The position numbers and the translations under genes were made by a program. The notes beneath the pieces were generated by a model. The model had not been told where the DNA came from. It was given only the letters and a program-made list of their open reading frames with translations, and did no database searches. This document shows positions 8,154 through 18,540 of a stretch of DNA of 64,000 bases, piece by piece. The DNA is taken from the NCBI GenBank assembly GCA_947503335.1, contig CANNCY010000001.1:248001-312000 (forward strand). Direction: 5' to 3'. Source of the stretch: an uncultured Pseudomonadales bacterium. Lineage in GTDB: Bacteria; Pseudomonadota; Gammaproteobacteria; Pseudomonadales; CANNCY01. Numbering within the stretch: the stretch's first letter is position 1; each line of letters starts with the position of its first letter.

Positions 8154-9850
8154 CGTGGTGCTGCGTCCCATCTGAATAGAAGCTGCTCTACCAACCCTAG
8201 AGGGGGCGAGCCAAACTGCAATAGCATTTCGTGAAAGTCAGACCAAGCTCGTTGACCACCAAGTGGCGTTGACCATTCGTCCCGTAATTGCTTGATAAAA
8301 ATTCTACCCAGGGTGTAGTTGATATATTCAGGGTCGTAAATACCCCGCTCAGCTTCTTTCAATGCAAACTCTGGCGAGAGAAAACCTTGCTTATGAAAGA
8401 TCTTAGCAATCGATTCTATCGATGCATCATTGGTATGCAGATCAATAGATGCTAGAAGTCGAAGGTCGCGCACAATTGCTTTACTTAGTTGCGAGATCCT
8501 TAATTCAGGGTCATTGTTCTCGTAACCATAATCTAAGATCAGCTCTTCGGCATAGGTAGCCCAGCCTTCAAGTAAGGCGTAGCTTTTAAATATTTTGGCA
8601 ATATCTGATGTCGACGTTGCAGCAATTCGTTCGTGTAAGTAGTGCCCTGGCCATACTTCGTGCGCGGTACCGATAATCATGTCACTGCGGCTAGGGATGT
8701 AATCGAATTGCCTTTTTTCTGGCCAACTAGGGTCAGGTAGTGCTACATAAAATACGGCAGCTAACTCGCTAGAGCCGCTACCAGAGGTCTCTAAGAACGA
8801 TTGAAAGCGTCGAAGATGGCTTGGCATCTGCTTTACTTCTACATTGGCCATTGGCGGCACAGCAACAATGTCGGCGTCTTCAATAAACTTTCTGAGCTTT
8901 GGTATATCGCGTCGTAAAGCAGCGACAGCGTTAGGGTAGGGCTTAGACGCCTTGGTGCGCTTGATACAATGGGCAATACTTAGGCCACTAGCGTATTGCT
9001 CGCAAACTTGCTCGAGTTTAGCAAGGTTTTCGTTAAGGCTGATCTGCCCCTTCTCGCGCAGAGTATCTACATTAAGGGTAAGACCTTCTTTGGCTAACAG
9101 CATTGATTTGATGCCCAAAGCGCCCAAGCGGTGATCTGAGGTATCACTTGGCATTGCGGCGATCCATTCGAACGTCGTGATAATCTCAGATATTGCGTTA
9201 TCTAGGTGCGTTTTATAGGTCGACGAAGCAGCAATTTCTGCTCGAAAGACGCGAGCTGTTTTATAAGACAGGTAGCTCTTTAGACCCTTAAGCTGTTGTA
9301 ACGCAATCTTTCGATAGGTTTTGCCTAGCGGCGCCTGCATTTGTACGCGAATGTTTTTTAGCGTGGCAGGCATAGTTTGAATATGACGTTCTAGTGCGGC
9401 AAACCGGGTCGCTTTGTCGGCATAATCGTGTTCGACATAGGCGCTAGGGTCTAGCGATGGCTCATATTTAACAAAGTTGTAACGCCATGTTTCGGCATTG
9501 CGCAACTCCCATATATGTGAGTCAATAACCTGCATGATAAAGCGGTATTCAAAGCGCTGCTCGCTGTTTAGGCTAGTTAAATCGAAATGAATAAGATGCG
9601 ACTGCATCGAATCGAAGAACGCGAGACGATCGGCAACCCCTTGTTTTGAGTGGTCAGTAACCTGGCCATCAAAATTATGGAAGCCCTCTTTGACGCCCAC
9701 TTCTGGGTGTAGTCTAAGATACTCAGACACAAATGAGTCGGCTTGTTCGTTCCAGGCCTGTCGTGCTTTTGGGGCGTCACAGCCAGTAATGGCTACTGCT
9801 GTAAGCATCAGGCATACAGCAGAAATAAGTGATTTTACTAACGTCGGCAT
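8150..9850 (-). CDS. DUF885-family putative metallopeptidase lipoprotein
   Basis: A 566-residue protein of the DUF885 family. A lipoprotein signal peptide ends in AITGC (Cys24 acylated), so the product is probably membrane-anchored facing the periplasm. The family's metal-binding motif is visible as AHEVWPGHYLHE (His397, Glu398, His403), with a downstream LLEGWATYAEE that supplies a further Glu; these resemble zinc peptidase sites. ATG 9850 is chosen because it places the lipobox at the usual distance; the ATG at 9889 would give a long N-terminus without an RBS. It is the first gene of the six-gene minus-strand operon. The peptide substrate is unknown. Confidence 0.88.
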   Translation of the reverse strand: MPTLVKSLISAVCLMLTAVAITGCDAPKARQAWNEQADSFVSEYLRLHPEVGVKEGFHNFDGQVTDHSKQGVADRLAFFDSMQSHLIHFDLTSLNSEQRFEYRFIMQVIDSHIWELRNAETWRYNFVKYEPSLDPSAYVEHDYADKATRFAALERHIQTMPATLKNIRVQMQAPLGKTYRKIALQQLKGLKSYLSYKTARVFRAEIAASSTYKTHLDNAISEIITTFEWIAAMPSDTSDHRLGALGIKSMLLAKEGLTLNVDTLREKGQISLNENLAKLEQVCEQYASGLSIAHCIKRTKASKPYPNAVAALRRDIPKLRKFIEDADIVAVPPMANVEVKQMPSHLRRFQSFLETSGSGSSELAAVFYVALPDPSWPEKRQFDYIPSRSDMIIGTAHEVWPGHYLHERIAATSTSDIAKIFKSYALLEGWATYAEELILDYGYENNDPELRISQLSKAIVRDLRLLASIDLHTNDASIESIAKIFHKQGFLSPEFALKEAERGIYDPEYINYTLGRIFIKQLRDEWSTPLGGQRAWSDFHEMLLQFGSPPLGLVEQLLFRWDAAPR

Positions 9851-9969
9851 ATATAGGGGCACTTTCTTAGTTTTTACTGATCTAATCATAACAAGAAGGG
9901 CGACTATTAGGCACTCTCATTTCTATGTTGTATAGTCATCTAGTTGCCATACAGGGATAAGGGGAATTT

Positions 9970-11610
9970 ATGTTCGATTACATTATTGTGGGTGGCGGTT
10001 CGGCAGGCTGTGCGTTGGCTGCACGTCTAAGCGATGACCCAAATGTGAACGTGTTGATGCTTGAGGCGGGCAAAGATAAAAACGACCTGCGCGTTGATTT
10101 GCCAGTTTTGATGTCTGCATTGTACGAATCGAGTGCATTTAATTGGAATTTCTGGTCTCAGCCCGAGCAGCATGTAAATAAACAACCCATTTATTGCCCC
10201 CGTGGTAAAGGCGTTGGCGGTAGTTCGTTGATTAACGCCATGCTCTATGTGCGCGGCCCTGCTTATGATTACGATAGCTGGCAGCAAGACGGTTGGCGAT
10301 ATAGTGATGTGTTGCCCTATTTTAAGCGCGCCGAAGATAACAAAAATGGCGAAGACGACTATCACGGTGTCGGCGGCCCGTTATCGGTTGAAGACCCAAT
10401 ATTTACCCACTCTCATGCCGAACGCATGGTGTATGCAGCCATGCAAGCAGGGTATGCCTACAACCCTGATTTTAATGGCGAGACGCAAGAAGGGGTTGGC
10501 CTTTATCAGGTAACGATGCGTGATGGTATTCGATGCTCAGCGAAAAGTGCCTACATTGAGCCCAATAGATCTCGAGCTAACTTGCGAATCATTGATGAGG
10601 CGCATGTAAATAGAATCATCTTTGAAGGCAAGAAAGCCGTTGGTGTTGAATACCGCCGCAAGGGTTTGGTGCATGAGTTGCGCGTCAATCGTGAAGTTAT
10701 CTTGAGCGCAGGGGCGCTTCAGAGCCCGCAATTACTGATGTTGTCGGGTGTTGGTGATAAGGCCCGACTAGAGTCATTGGGCATCGATGTAGTACATCAT
10801 TTGCCCGGCGTGGGTCAAAACTTACAAGAGCATGCTGATGTTGTAGTCGCTGTTGAGAGTAAGAAGCACGATACCTTGGCGCTATCAGCTCGCGAAATCG
10901 TATCTAAGGGTTTTGGTCTTCTGAAACACTTTGTAGGTAAAAAGGGTACTGCTAATTCGCCCATCGTTGAGTCAGGCGGCTTCATAAAGTTAGACCCGGC
11001 CTCACCCGAAGCTGAAATTCAAATTCATACCTCGCCCATTTTATTCGATGATCACGGTATGAATAAGCAAATTGCGCGGGGCTACGGCTATAGTATGCAC
11101 GTCACCTTGATGCGCCCAGATAGCCGCGGTCAGGTAACGCTTAATTCAGCCGACCCAGAAGATGCACCTAAGATTGAGTTAAACATGCTGGCAGAGCAAA
11201 GCGATGTCGATACTATGATCAAAGGGGTTCGAGTGGTGCGCGATATTCTTAAGCAAGACGCTTATCGTTTGCATCACAAGAAAGAGGTAATTCCTGGTGA
11301 AGAGGTACAATCTGACGACCAGCTAGAGCAATTTGTGCGAGAGAAAACACGTCACGTATATCACCCTGTAGGTACCTGTAAGATGGGTAACGACGAGATG
11401 GCCGTTGTCGATGCCGAGCTAAAAGTGCATGGTTTAGATGGCTTACGAGTGGTTGATGTGTCGATCATGCCGACGATCATCGGTGGTAACACCAATGCGC
11501 CGGCGATGATGATTGGCGAACGCGCCGCTGACCTTATCCTAGGGGCGAGTGGTTCGGCTGATCAGGGCGAGGTCGAATCAACTGAGGAATCAGAATCCCT
11601 GCCAGCATAA
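9970..11610 (+). CDS. GMC-family FAD-dependent oxidoreductase (choline/alcohol dehydrogenase-like)
   Basis: A 546-residue glucose-methanol-choline oxidoreductase. It has the N-terminal FAD-binding Rossmann motif VGGGSAGCALAARL (about 7-20), the family signature GKGVGGSSLINAM (about 79-91), and a C-terminal active site with HPVGTCKMG (His465 catalytic) and GGNTNAPAMM. It is closest in type to BetA/AlkJ dehydrogenases, which oxidise choline or aliphatic alcohols to aldehydes; nothing in the neighbourhood fixes the substrate. A good RBS, AGGGGA, precedes ATG 9970. The last 77 nt overlap the convergent transporter gene. Confidence 0.93.
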   Translation: MFDYIIVGGGSAGCALAARLSDDPNVNVLMLEAGKDKNDLRVDLPVLMSALYESSAFNWNFWSQPEQHVNKQPIYCPRGKGVGGSSLINAMLYVRGPAYDYDSWQQDGWRYSDVLPYFKRAEDNKNGEDDYHGVGGPLSVEDPIFTHSHAERMVYAAMQAGYAYNPDFNGETQEGVGLYQVTMRDGIRCSAKSAYIEPNRSRANLRIIDEAHVNRIIFEGKKAVGVEYRRKGLVHELRVNREVILSAGALQSPQLLMLSGVGDKARLESLGIDVVHHLPGVGQNLQEHADVVVAVESKKHDTLALSAREIVSKGFGLLKHFVGKKGTANSPIVESGGFIKLDPASPEAEIQIHTSPILFDDHGMNKQIARGYGYSMHVTLMRPDSRGQVTLNSADPEDAPKIELNMLAEQSDVDTMIKGVRVVRDILKQDAYRLHHKKEVIPGEEVQSDDQLEQFVREKTRHVYHPVGTCKMGNDEMAVVDAELKVHGLDGLRVVDVSIMPTIIGGNTNAPAMMIGERAADLILGASGSADQGEVESTEESESLPA

Positions 11611-12457
11611 GTGAGCAACCAACTAGCTGCTGGGTGTTGAGCGTTTCATCCAGCAGCCACCATCCTCCGATTACTGCGAATATAGCCTCTGTCGACAATA
11701 GTATTGCGATAATCGCTGGCGGCGCGTGCTGTTGGGCAACGGCTTGCAGCGTAAAGGCTACACCGGTTGATAATATGCCAACATATAGCAGCGGTATTAT
11801 CGCCTTCATGATCGAATCTATCTCGGGCGTTTCTAAGGCAAACGCGGCAATCATTGACCAAAAGGTGCAAAAAATAAATTGAGCGGTTGCTAGTTTTACT
11901 GCATTTACTCTATCAACCAACCAGTCAGTGAATAGAACATGGCTCGCCCAGATAACAGCACCCATAAGGTTCAATAGGTCGCCTTTATTGACAGTTAGCG
12001 AGCTATCTAGGGTTAACAGGCCTAATCCCATCACGGCAAATACGCAACCAAACCATACTGGTGCGCCAATTTTATGGCGCAATACAACACCGATGATTGG
12101 TACAAACAAAACATAGAGTCCCGTAATAAAAGCTGCATTGCCAACGGTCGTGTAAAGCAAGCCCACTTGCTGAAGTGCTGAGCCGATAAACAATAGGGTG
12201 CCCACACCTGCCGAGCCCCATAACCAAAGTGGCAGCCCAGCTATGCGGTGTTGCTCGTTGTCGACCTTATCGACGCGGCCTTTGCCAAGCCATAAGATCA
12301 CAGGAATCATCGACAGGCTGCCGATTAAGAATCGTACAGCAATAAAGGTATAGGGGCCGATATGGTCCATGCCTACCTGCTGCGCTACAAAGGCAAATCC
12401 CCAAATAATTGCCGTTACCATTAGCATGGCATCGGCTTGCAGTAGTTTTGTTTTCAT
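11534..12457 (-). CDS. DMT-family transporter with two EamA domains
   Basis: A 307-residue inner-membrane exporter of the drug/metabolite transporter superfamily, with about ten hydrophobic segments in two EamA repeats. Typical features are AIIWGFAFVAQQ in TM1, GLLYTTVGNAAFITGLYVLFVP in the first repeat, and ILLSTEAIFAVIGGWWLL near the C-terminus. Substrates in this family range from amino acids to nucleotides and cannot be predicted. The start is placed at ATG 12457, which has AGAGAA upstream, not at 12475. Its 3' end overlaps the GMC gene. Confidence 0.9.
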   Translation of the reverse strand: MKTKLLQADAMLMVTAIIWGFAFVAQQVGMDHIGPYTFIAVRFLIGSLSMIPVILWLGKGRVDKVDNEQHRIAGLPLWLWGSAGVGTLLFIGSALQQVGLLYTTVGNAAFITGLYVLFVPIIGVVLRHKIGAPVWFGCVFAVMGLGLLTLDSSLTVNKGDLLNLMGAVIWASHVLFTDWLVDRVNAVKLATAQFIFCTFWSMIAAFALETPEIDSIMKAIIPLLYVGILSTGVAFTLQAVAQQHAPPAIIAILLSTEAIFAVIGGWWLLDETLNTQQLVGCSLMLAGILIPQLIRPRPDQPNHSPLG

Positions 12458-12473
12458 ACAGTTCTCTAAATAC

Positions 12474-12506
12474 AAAAGCCGGCGCAGTTTACCTGTGCCG
12501 GCTTTT
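12474..12506 (-). terminator. Rho-independent terminator after fadH
   Basis: A near-perfect hairpin: AAAAGCCGGCGCAG (12474-12487) pairs with CTGTGCCGGCTTTT (12493-12506), with a 5-nt loop and one G-U pair. Read on the minus strand it follows the fadH stop by about 45 nt and ends in a T run. Confidence 0.85.
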
Positions 12507-12550
12507 GATCGCTATAGCCTAGTTGTACTAGTAAGGTCTACTTAGAGCGT

Positions 12551-14590
<2,040 letters not shown>

Positions 14591-14604
14591 TTAAATTTTT
14601 GTAT

Positions 14605-14644
14605 TTGACGGTGTCAAGATATGCGTTAAACTTGACGCTGTCAA
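14605..14644. promoter_or_regulatory. Twin palindromic operators between fadH and tetR
   Basis: Two 13-bp palindromes with the same arms: TTGAC-GGT-GTCAA (14605-14617) and TTGAC-GCT-GTCAA (14632-14644), centres 27 bp apart. The second abuts the AGGAG ribosome-binding site of the tetR gene. They are the natural candidate binding sites for the divergent TetR regulator, acting on fadH and on itself. Confidence 0.75.
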
Positions 14645-14654
14645 GGAGCGTTCA

Positions 14655-15284
14655 ATGACCTCAAAACATTATCATCATGGCGATTTAAAACAGGCGGTAC
14701 TAGCCGCGGCAACCGATATGATTCGAGAGCAGGGTGTGCATGGCTTTTCTATGCGTCAGCTTGCCCAAAAACTTGGGGTTAGTCGCACGGCCGCTTATCA
14801 CCACTTCAAAGATAGACAACAGATCTTAGAAGCGCTCGCTTTGGCAGGATTTAACGAGCACAAAGCCTGGTTGGATGAGCTATCAGCGCAAACTGAGAGT
14901 GACCAAACGAGGTTAGCTTTTGAGGCCAGTTATAGAGAATACATTCGCCGCTACATTGATTTTGCCGATAAGAATCCAGAAATATATGAATTGATGTTTG
15001 GCGCAGATATATGGCGCCGGCAAAAGCCGTCGAGCGAACTAGAGGATTTTGCTAAGCAAGTATTTATCGACTTTATTGCTTGGATTAAACAGGCACAAGA
15101 TCAGAGGCAGATAGGCGATAAGTATTCGTCAAGAATGTCGGGGCAACTAGCCTGGGCGACGATTCATGGTATCTGCCGGTTGATTATTGATGGTGTTTAC
15201 ACCGACGCGCGCTCGTTACAGCAGGTTGTCGAGATGGCGATGGACGAGATTTTGAATGGTGTATTTGCTGCGCCCAAAAATTAA
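14655..15284 (+). CDS. TetR-family transcriptional regulator, probable fadH regulator
   Basis: A 209-residue repressor-type protein with the TetR helix-turn-helix at the N-terminus (about 20-55: GFSMRQLAQKLGVSRTAAYHHF) and a C-terminal ligand-binding domain (about 85-200). The start ATG 14655 has AGGAG at 14644-14648. Its divergent neighbour is fadH, and the gap holds two identical-arm palindromes, so it probably responds to an acyl-CoA or related fatty-acid ligand and controls fadH; the ligand is an inference. Confidence 0.92.
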   Translation: MTSKHYHHGDLKQAVLAAATDMIREQGVHGFSMRQLAQKLGVSRTAAYHHFKDRQQILEALALAGFNEHKAWLDELSAQTESDQTRLAFEASYREYIRRYIDFADKNPEIYELMFGADIWRRQKPSSELEDFAKQVFIDFIAWIKQAQDQRQIGDKYSSRMSGQLAWATIHGICRLIIDGVYTDARSLQQVVEMAMDEILNGVFAAPKN

Positions 15285-15322
15285 TCAGGGCGCAATCTAG
15301 TAGGTTAGTTTGGTCGAGGCGC

Positions 15323-16207
15323 CTAGCTTGTTTGCTCGTTATTTAATGATGCTAGCGTTTGGTCTTTGGCTTTCCATAAGTCTGTAATATGCGCCTGCAT
15401 CTTTACTCGATGCTGAGGGTCTTCTTGATAGTTACCCTGTAACAGTGCGTCATCGATTGGGTGGGTTTCGATATTGACATTAATTTGCGGAACTTGGCCC
15501 GAAATAAAGTCATAAAAGCTTGGCGCACCGGCGGGGTAGTGAATAGTAATGTCTACCCAGTGAGTAAGCATGTCACCCATCGCACTAATAACATAGCCTA
15601 CGCCACCCGCTTTTGGTTTTAGCAGATATTTATACTGAGAGTTTTGTTTGCTATGTTTGTCTTGCGTAAAGCGGGTTCCTTCGACAAAGTTGAACACTGC
15701 AATCGGTGCATGTTTAAAGCGTTCACAAGCTTTCTTAGTTGTTTCAAAGTCTTTGCCTTTTAGCGCTGGATTTCGCTTAATCTGGGCGCGCGTGTAGCGT
15801 TTCATAAACGGAAAATCTAACGCCTTCCAGCATAATCCTAGCACCGGTACCCAAATTAAACTTTGCTTAAGAAAGAATTTAAAGAACGGTAAACGCTTAT
15901 TACACAAATGTTGTACGGTTAAGATGTCTACCCAGCTTTGATGGTTTGCAGTTACCAGTACCCAGTTGTCTTTTGTGAGGGTTTCTAGGCCGATGGCATT
16001 GAACTTAGTCGGTAGCAGTGCACGCATCCATAGCGAGTTACAAAAGATCCATGCCTCGGCTACCCACGTAGCACTTCTTGTACAGGCTGATTGCAATGGC
16101 TTAAAAGGAATAAGCTTGATCAGTGAGATCGCAAACAGCGGCCAACACCAGATTAGCGTGTTTATGACTAGGGCGAGCAAATTTACTAAAGCGCGAATAT
16201 GTTTCAC
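15323..16207 (-). CDS. 1-acyl-glycerol-3-phosphate acyltransferase-like protein (PlsC/YihG type)
   Basis: A 294-residue membrane-associated acyltransferase. An N-terminal hydrophobic segment (about 8-30) precedes the PlsC domain, with the catalytic HxxxxD box in ANHQSWVDI (about 91-99) and the second motif FVEGTRF (about 172-178). It is closest in pattern to the YihG/YihG-like group, which acylates lysophosphatidic acid with unusual chain preference. It stands between convergent and co-directional genes with no evident operon partner. Confidence 0.88.
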   Translation of the reverse strand: MKHIRALVNLLALVINTLIWCWPLFAISLIKLIPFKPLQSACTRSATWVAEAWIFCNSLWMRALLPTKFNAIGLETLTKDNWVLVTANHQSWVDILTVQHLCNKRLPFFKFFLKQSLIWVPVLGLCWKALDFPFMKRYTRAQIKRNPALKGKDFETTKKACERFKHAPIAVFNFVEGTRFTQDKHSKQNSQYKYLLKPKAGGVGYVISAMGDMLTHWVDITIHYPAGAPSFYDFISGQVPQINVNIETHPIDDALLQGNYQEDPQHRVKMQAHITDLWKAKDQTLASLNNEQTS

Positions 16208-16272
16208 GGTTATACCAACTATCTTAAGGCCTTTGCGGTCGATTATACCTAGTTGCTCTTATTGATACATAC

Positions 16273-17466
16273 CTAACTGTGACTAGCTTGAATAATTAGG
16301 TTGCGGGCGGCTATTTGCTTATCACAAAAGCTACCCACTTTTACGTAAAAACCCTGCTCTTCTAAGTAAATTGCAAGGTCTAGCACGATCCATAGCTCTA
16401 GTGCGGGTGCAAACAGTTGGCGCACCATAGATAATTGGTGATAGCGCTGTTGCAAACTGCGCCCCTTATCTAGGGCTTGAGTTAATTCTTGGTCGGTAAA
16501 CACGCGATTAAGCGACAGACGTTGCAATTGGTTGTCGACAAAATGAGTGAAACCGTTCTTAAAATCACCCTGCCCAAGACTAGGCGTAGGGATGTAATTG
16601 TCGCTATCGATCAATACGTTAAACGCTAGTCGCCACAATTGGCTTTGCAGTGTATAGCGTTGCTCGCGGGCGCTAGCATGGGTCGTTTCTTCTGAGATGA
16701 GCCTCAGTGTTGATTGATCTAGTAACAGTGTCGATGTGCGCGAGTGCGTGCTTTTGGTCACATAGGTTGAGTGAACACTACGATGAAAGCAGCAGGGCGC
16801 TATTGTCACATGCGCAGGGTGCTCTGAGGCGCATCGGTCAATCAAGTGAGTATGAAGATCGCCGCAAGCGTGTAGTGCTACAATTTGGTGGTGCTTGGGT
16901 AGGGGCGAATTATCTAGCAGGGCATTTGCAGATCTGATACTTAATTCTACCCCTTGCTTCTGGGCTAGTTCTTCGCCGGTCGTGCAAAGGGCGGGGTCTA
17001 GCTCAAGGCCCATCCCTGACAGCGAATGTGCTCGCCCGTGTAGTCTTGCAAGATGGCCTTTTCCACAACACCATTCAAAAACCGGAAGCTGATCATTTAA
17101 AAGGCTCAGAATAGATTTGATTTGTTCAATCTTTCGCCCCTTTATGCCCTGAAAAGCGCGATTTGATAGATTGTTAAATGAGGTCTCGATTCGATTAGCG
17201 TTGCTCAGAGTTTGAATGTCGATAAGGTCTTGTCGCGCTTTGAAATCAGTCTCTTCTAGCCAGCTAGCATGTGGGGGCGAGTGTATTAGCTGATTGTCTG
17301 ACGTGCTCTGAACACCTATTACTTGTTCAAATAGATCGCTATAGGCATTAGCCCAATTAGGGGTGGGGTTGGCCCAAACTGATTCAGACCATAAGGCTTG
17401 ATGGCGAGTGAGCAGCTGGTCAAGGGTTGACCAGTGCTCTCGCAAGTTCATATCAGTGTTCTTCAC
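16273..17466 (-). CDS. Class I SAM-dependent methyltransferase (Methyltransf_32 type)
   Basis: A 397-residue protein. The central domain carries a SAM-binding motif FEWCCGKGHLARL (about 135-147) and LHACGDLHTHLIDRC followed by IAPCCFH (about 210-240), the pattern of the GSTCD/Methyltransf_32 family, which is thought to include RNA or protein methyltransferases. The N- and C-terminal parts are not recognisable to me. The start overlaps the rdgC stop by 14 nt, so it is translated with rdgC; an alternative ATG is at 17451. Target unknown. Confidence 0.82.
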   Translation of the reverse strand: MKNTDMNLREHWSTLDQLLTRHQALWSESVWANPTPNWANAYSDLFEQVIGVQSTSDNQLIHSPPHASWLEETDFKARQDLIDIQTLSNANRIETSFNNLSNRAFQGIKGRKIEQIKSILSLLNDQLPVFEWCCGKGHLARLHGRAHSLSGMGLELDPALCTTGEELAQKQGVELSIRSANALLDNSPLPKHHQIVALHACGDLHTHLIDRCASEHPAHVTIAPCCFHRSVHSTYVTKSTHSRTSTLLLDQSTLRLISEETTHASAREQRYTLQSQLWRLAFNVLIDSDNYIPTPSLGQGDFKNGFTHFVDNQLQRLSLNRVFTDQELTQALDKGRSLQQRYHQLSMVRQLFAPALELWIVLDLAIYLEEQGFYVKVGSFCDKQIAARNLIIQASHS

Positions 17467-18355
17467 GACCGCCTAAGGCAGGCAACAATTGATTGAGTAG
17501 GTTGTCAATTTCAAGTGTCATCATCGCCATCTCTTGATCGAAAGCTTGTGCAGGTGACTCGTCGCTACCCATGTCTTGAGCTTCTTTCGCTTCGTCACTT
17601 AGCTTAATACCTTTTAGGCCTAGATCTTCATCGATCATAAAGTCTAGGCGTTCATCTAAGTTTAACTGAACTTTAGATACGCGCTTACCTGCTTCGATCA
17701 GTGCCGTTACCTCTTCGGTAGATAAGTCTTGGGCGCTACATCTTACTTTGTTGGCGGTATCAACCGGATTATAGAATTCGCAACGTTGGCCTAGCGTAAA
17801 GTGCTGAGGCAGCTGCTGTGTTTCTACCCAGCGCGTCATTACAACGCTTGGAGTCTCGCCCACTGCTAGTGGTACAACCTGTAAAGAGCCCATTGCTTCG
17901 CGTAGTTGGTTGATTAACTCTTCAGCTTTGCGAGCAGAAGAGGCTTCAATGATTAGAAGACGATTGCGTGTGTCAAAGTAGCCACGAGTGGTGCGGCGTT
18001 TGGTAAATGCCTTTGGCGTTAGCTCTTCGGTGACTAGTTCTTTTAGCTGTTGGCGCTCTTTGCGAAATACCTTGCGATGCTCGTTCATCTCAATCTGCGC
18101 AACGCGGTCTTCAACCGCTTCTTTCACCACTGCGCTAGGCAAGATACGCTCTTCGGTGGTCATTGCCACCATGTGGTAATGAGTTTGCGTATGTACTAAC
18201 AGTTCACCGCCCGGTGCAACGGGCACAAAGCCAGAGCGATTGGGCTCGCTTGGGCGGCAGGGTGTAAAGGGGTTTGCTTCTAGTTGCTCGGGCAATCGAT
18301 CAATGTCTAGTTCAAAAGTGGTAGGCCATTGGTAAATGGTTAGATTGTTGAGCAC
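17453..18355 (-). CDS. rdgC: Recombination-associated protein RdgC
   Basis: A 300-residue nucleoid-associated DNA-binding protein that forms a ring around DNA and restrains RecA. Recognised from the family N-terminus (NLTIYQW), the EANPFTPCRPSEPNRSGFVP stretch (about 27-46), and the C-terminal region with RLDFMIDEDLGLKGIKLSD. Length matches the family (about 300). First gene of a two-gene unit with the methyltransferase; divergent from fabV. Confidence 0.96.
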   Translation of the reverse strand: MLNNLTIYQWPTTFELDIDRLPEQLEANPFTPCRPSEPNRSGFVPVAPGGELLVHTQTHYHMVAMTTEERILPSAVVKEAVEDRVAQIEMNEHRKVFRKERQQLKELVTEELTPKAFTKRRTTRGYFDTRNRLLIIEASSARKAEELINQLREAMGSLQVVPLAVGETPSVVMTRWVETQQLPQHFTLGQRCEFYNPVDTANKVRCSAQDLSTEEVTALIEAGKRVSKVQLNLDERLDFMIDEDLGLKGIKLSDEAKEAQDMGSDESPAQAFDQEMAMMTLEIDNLLNQLLPALGGREEH

Positions 18356-18477
18356 TGCAATACCTCGATCAACTGAAGAAAAAAGGGCGGCTAGTATAAA
18401 GCAAAAAGGGCAAGATCGGCACAGCTATTAGATTGATAGGGGTGCAAAATTGCACTGCCATTTAAAGAAGAGATGCG

Positions 18478-18506
18478 TATAATCGTTGAAAGTGACTGGT
18501 TAGTCA
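18478..18506 (+). promoter_or_regulatory. fabV promoter -10 with overlapping dyad
   Basis: A consensus TATAAT lies at 18478-18483. About ten bases downstream is a dyad TGACT-GGTT-AGTCA (18493-18506), placed where a repressor would block transcription. A sequence matching at 12 of 14 positions occurs upstream of accA (51444-51457). No clear -35 at standard spacing is seen. Confidence 0.55.
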
Positions 18507-18540
18507 GTTTTTAGAATAATGAATTAATTGAGGTAGTTCG

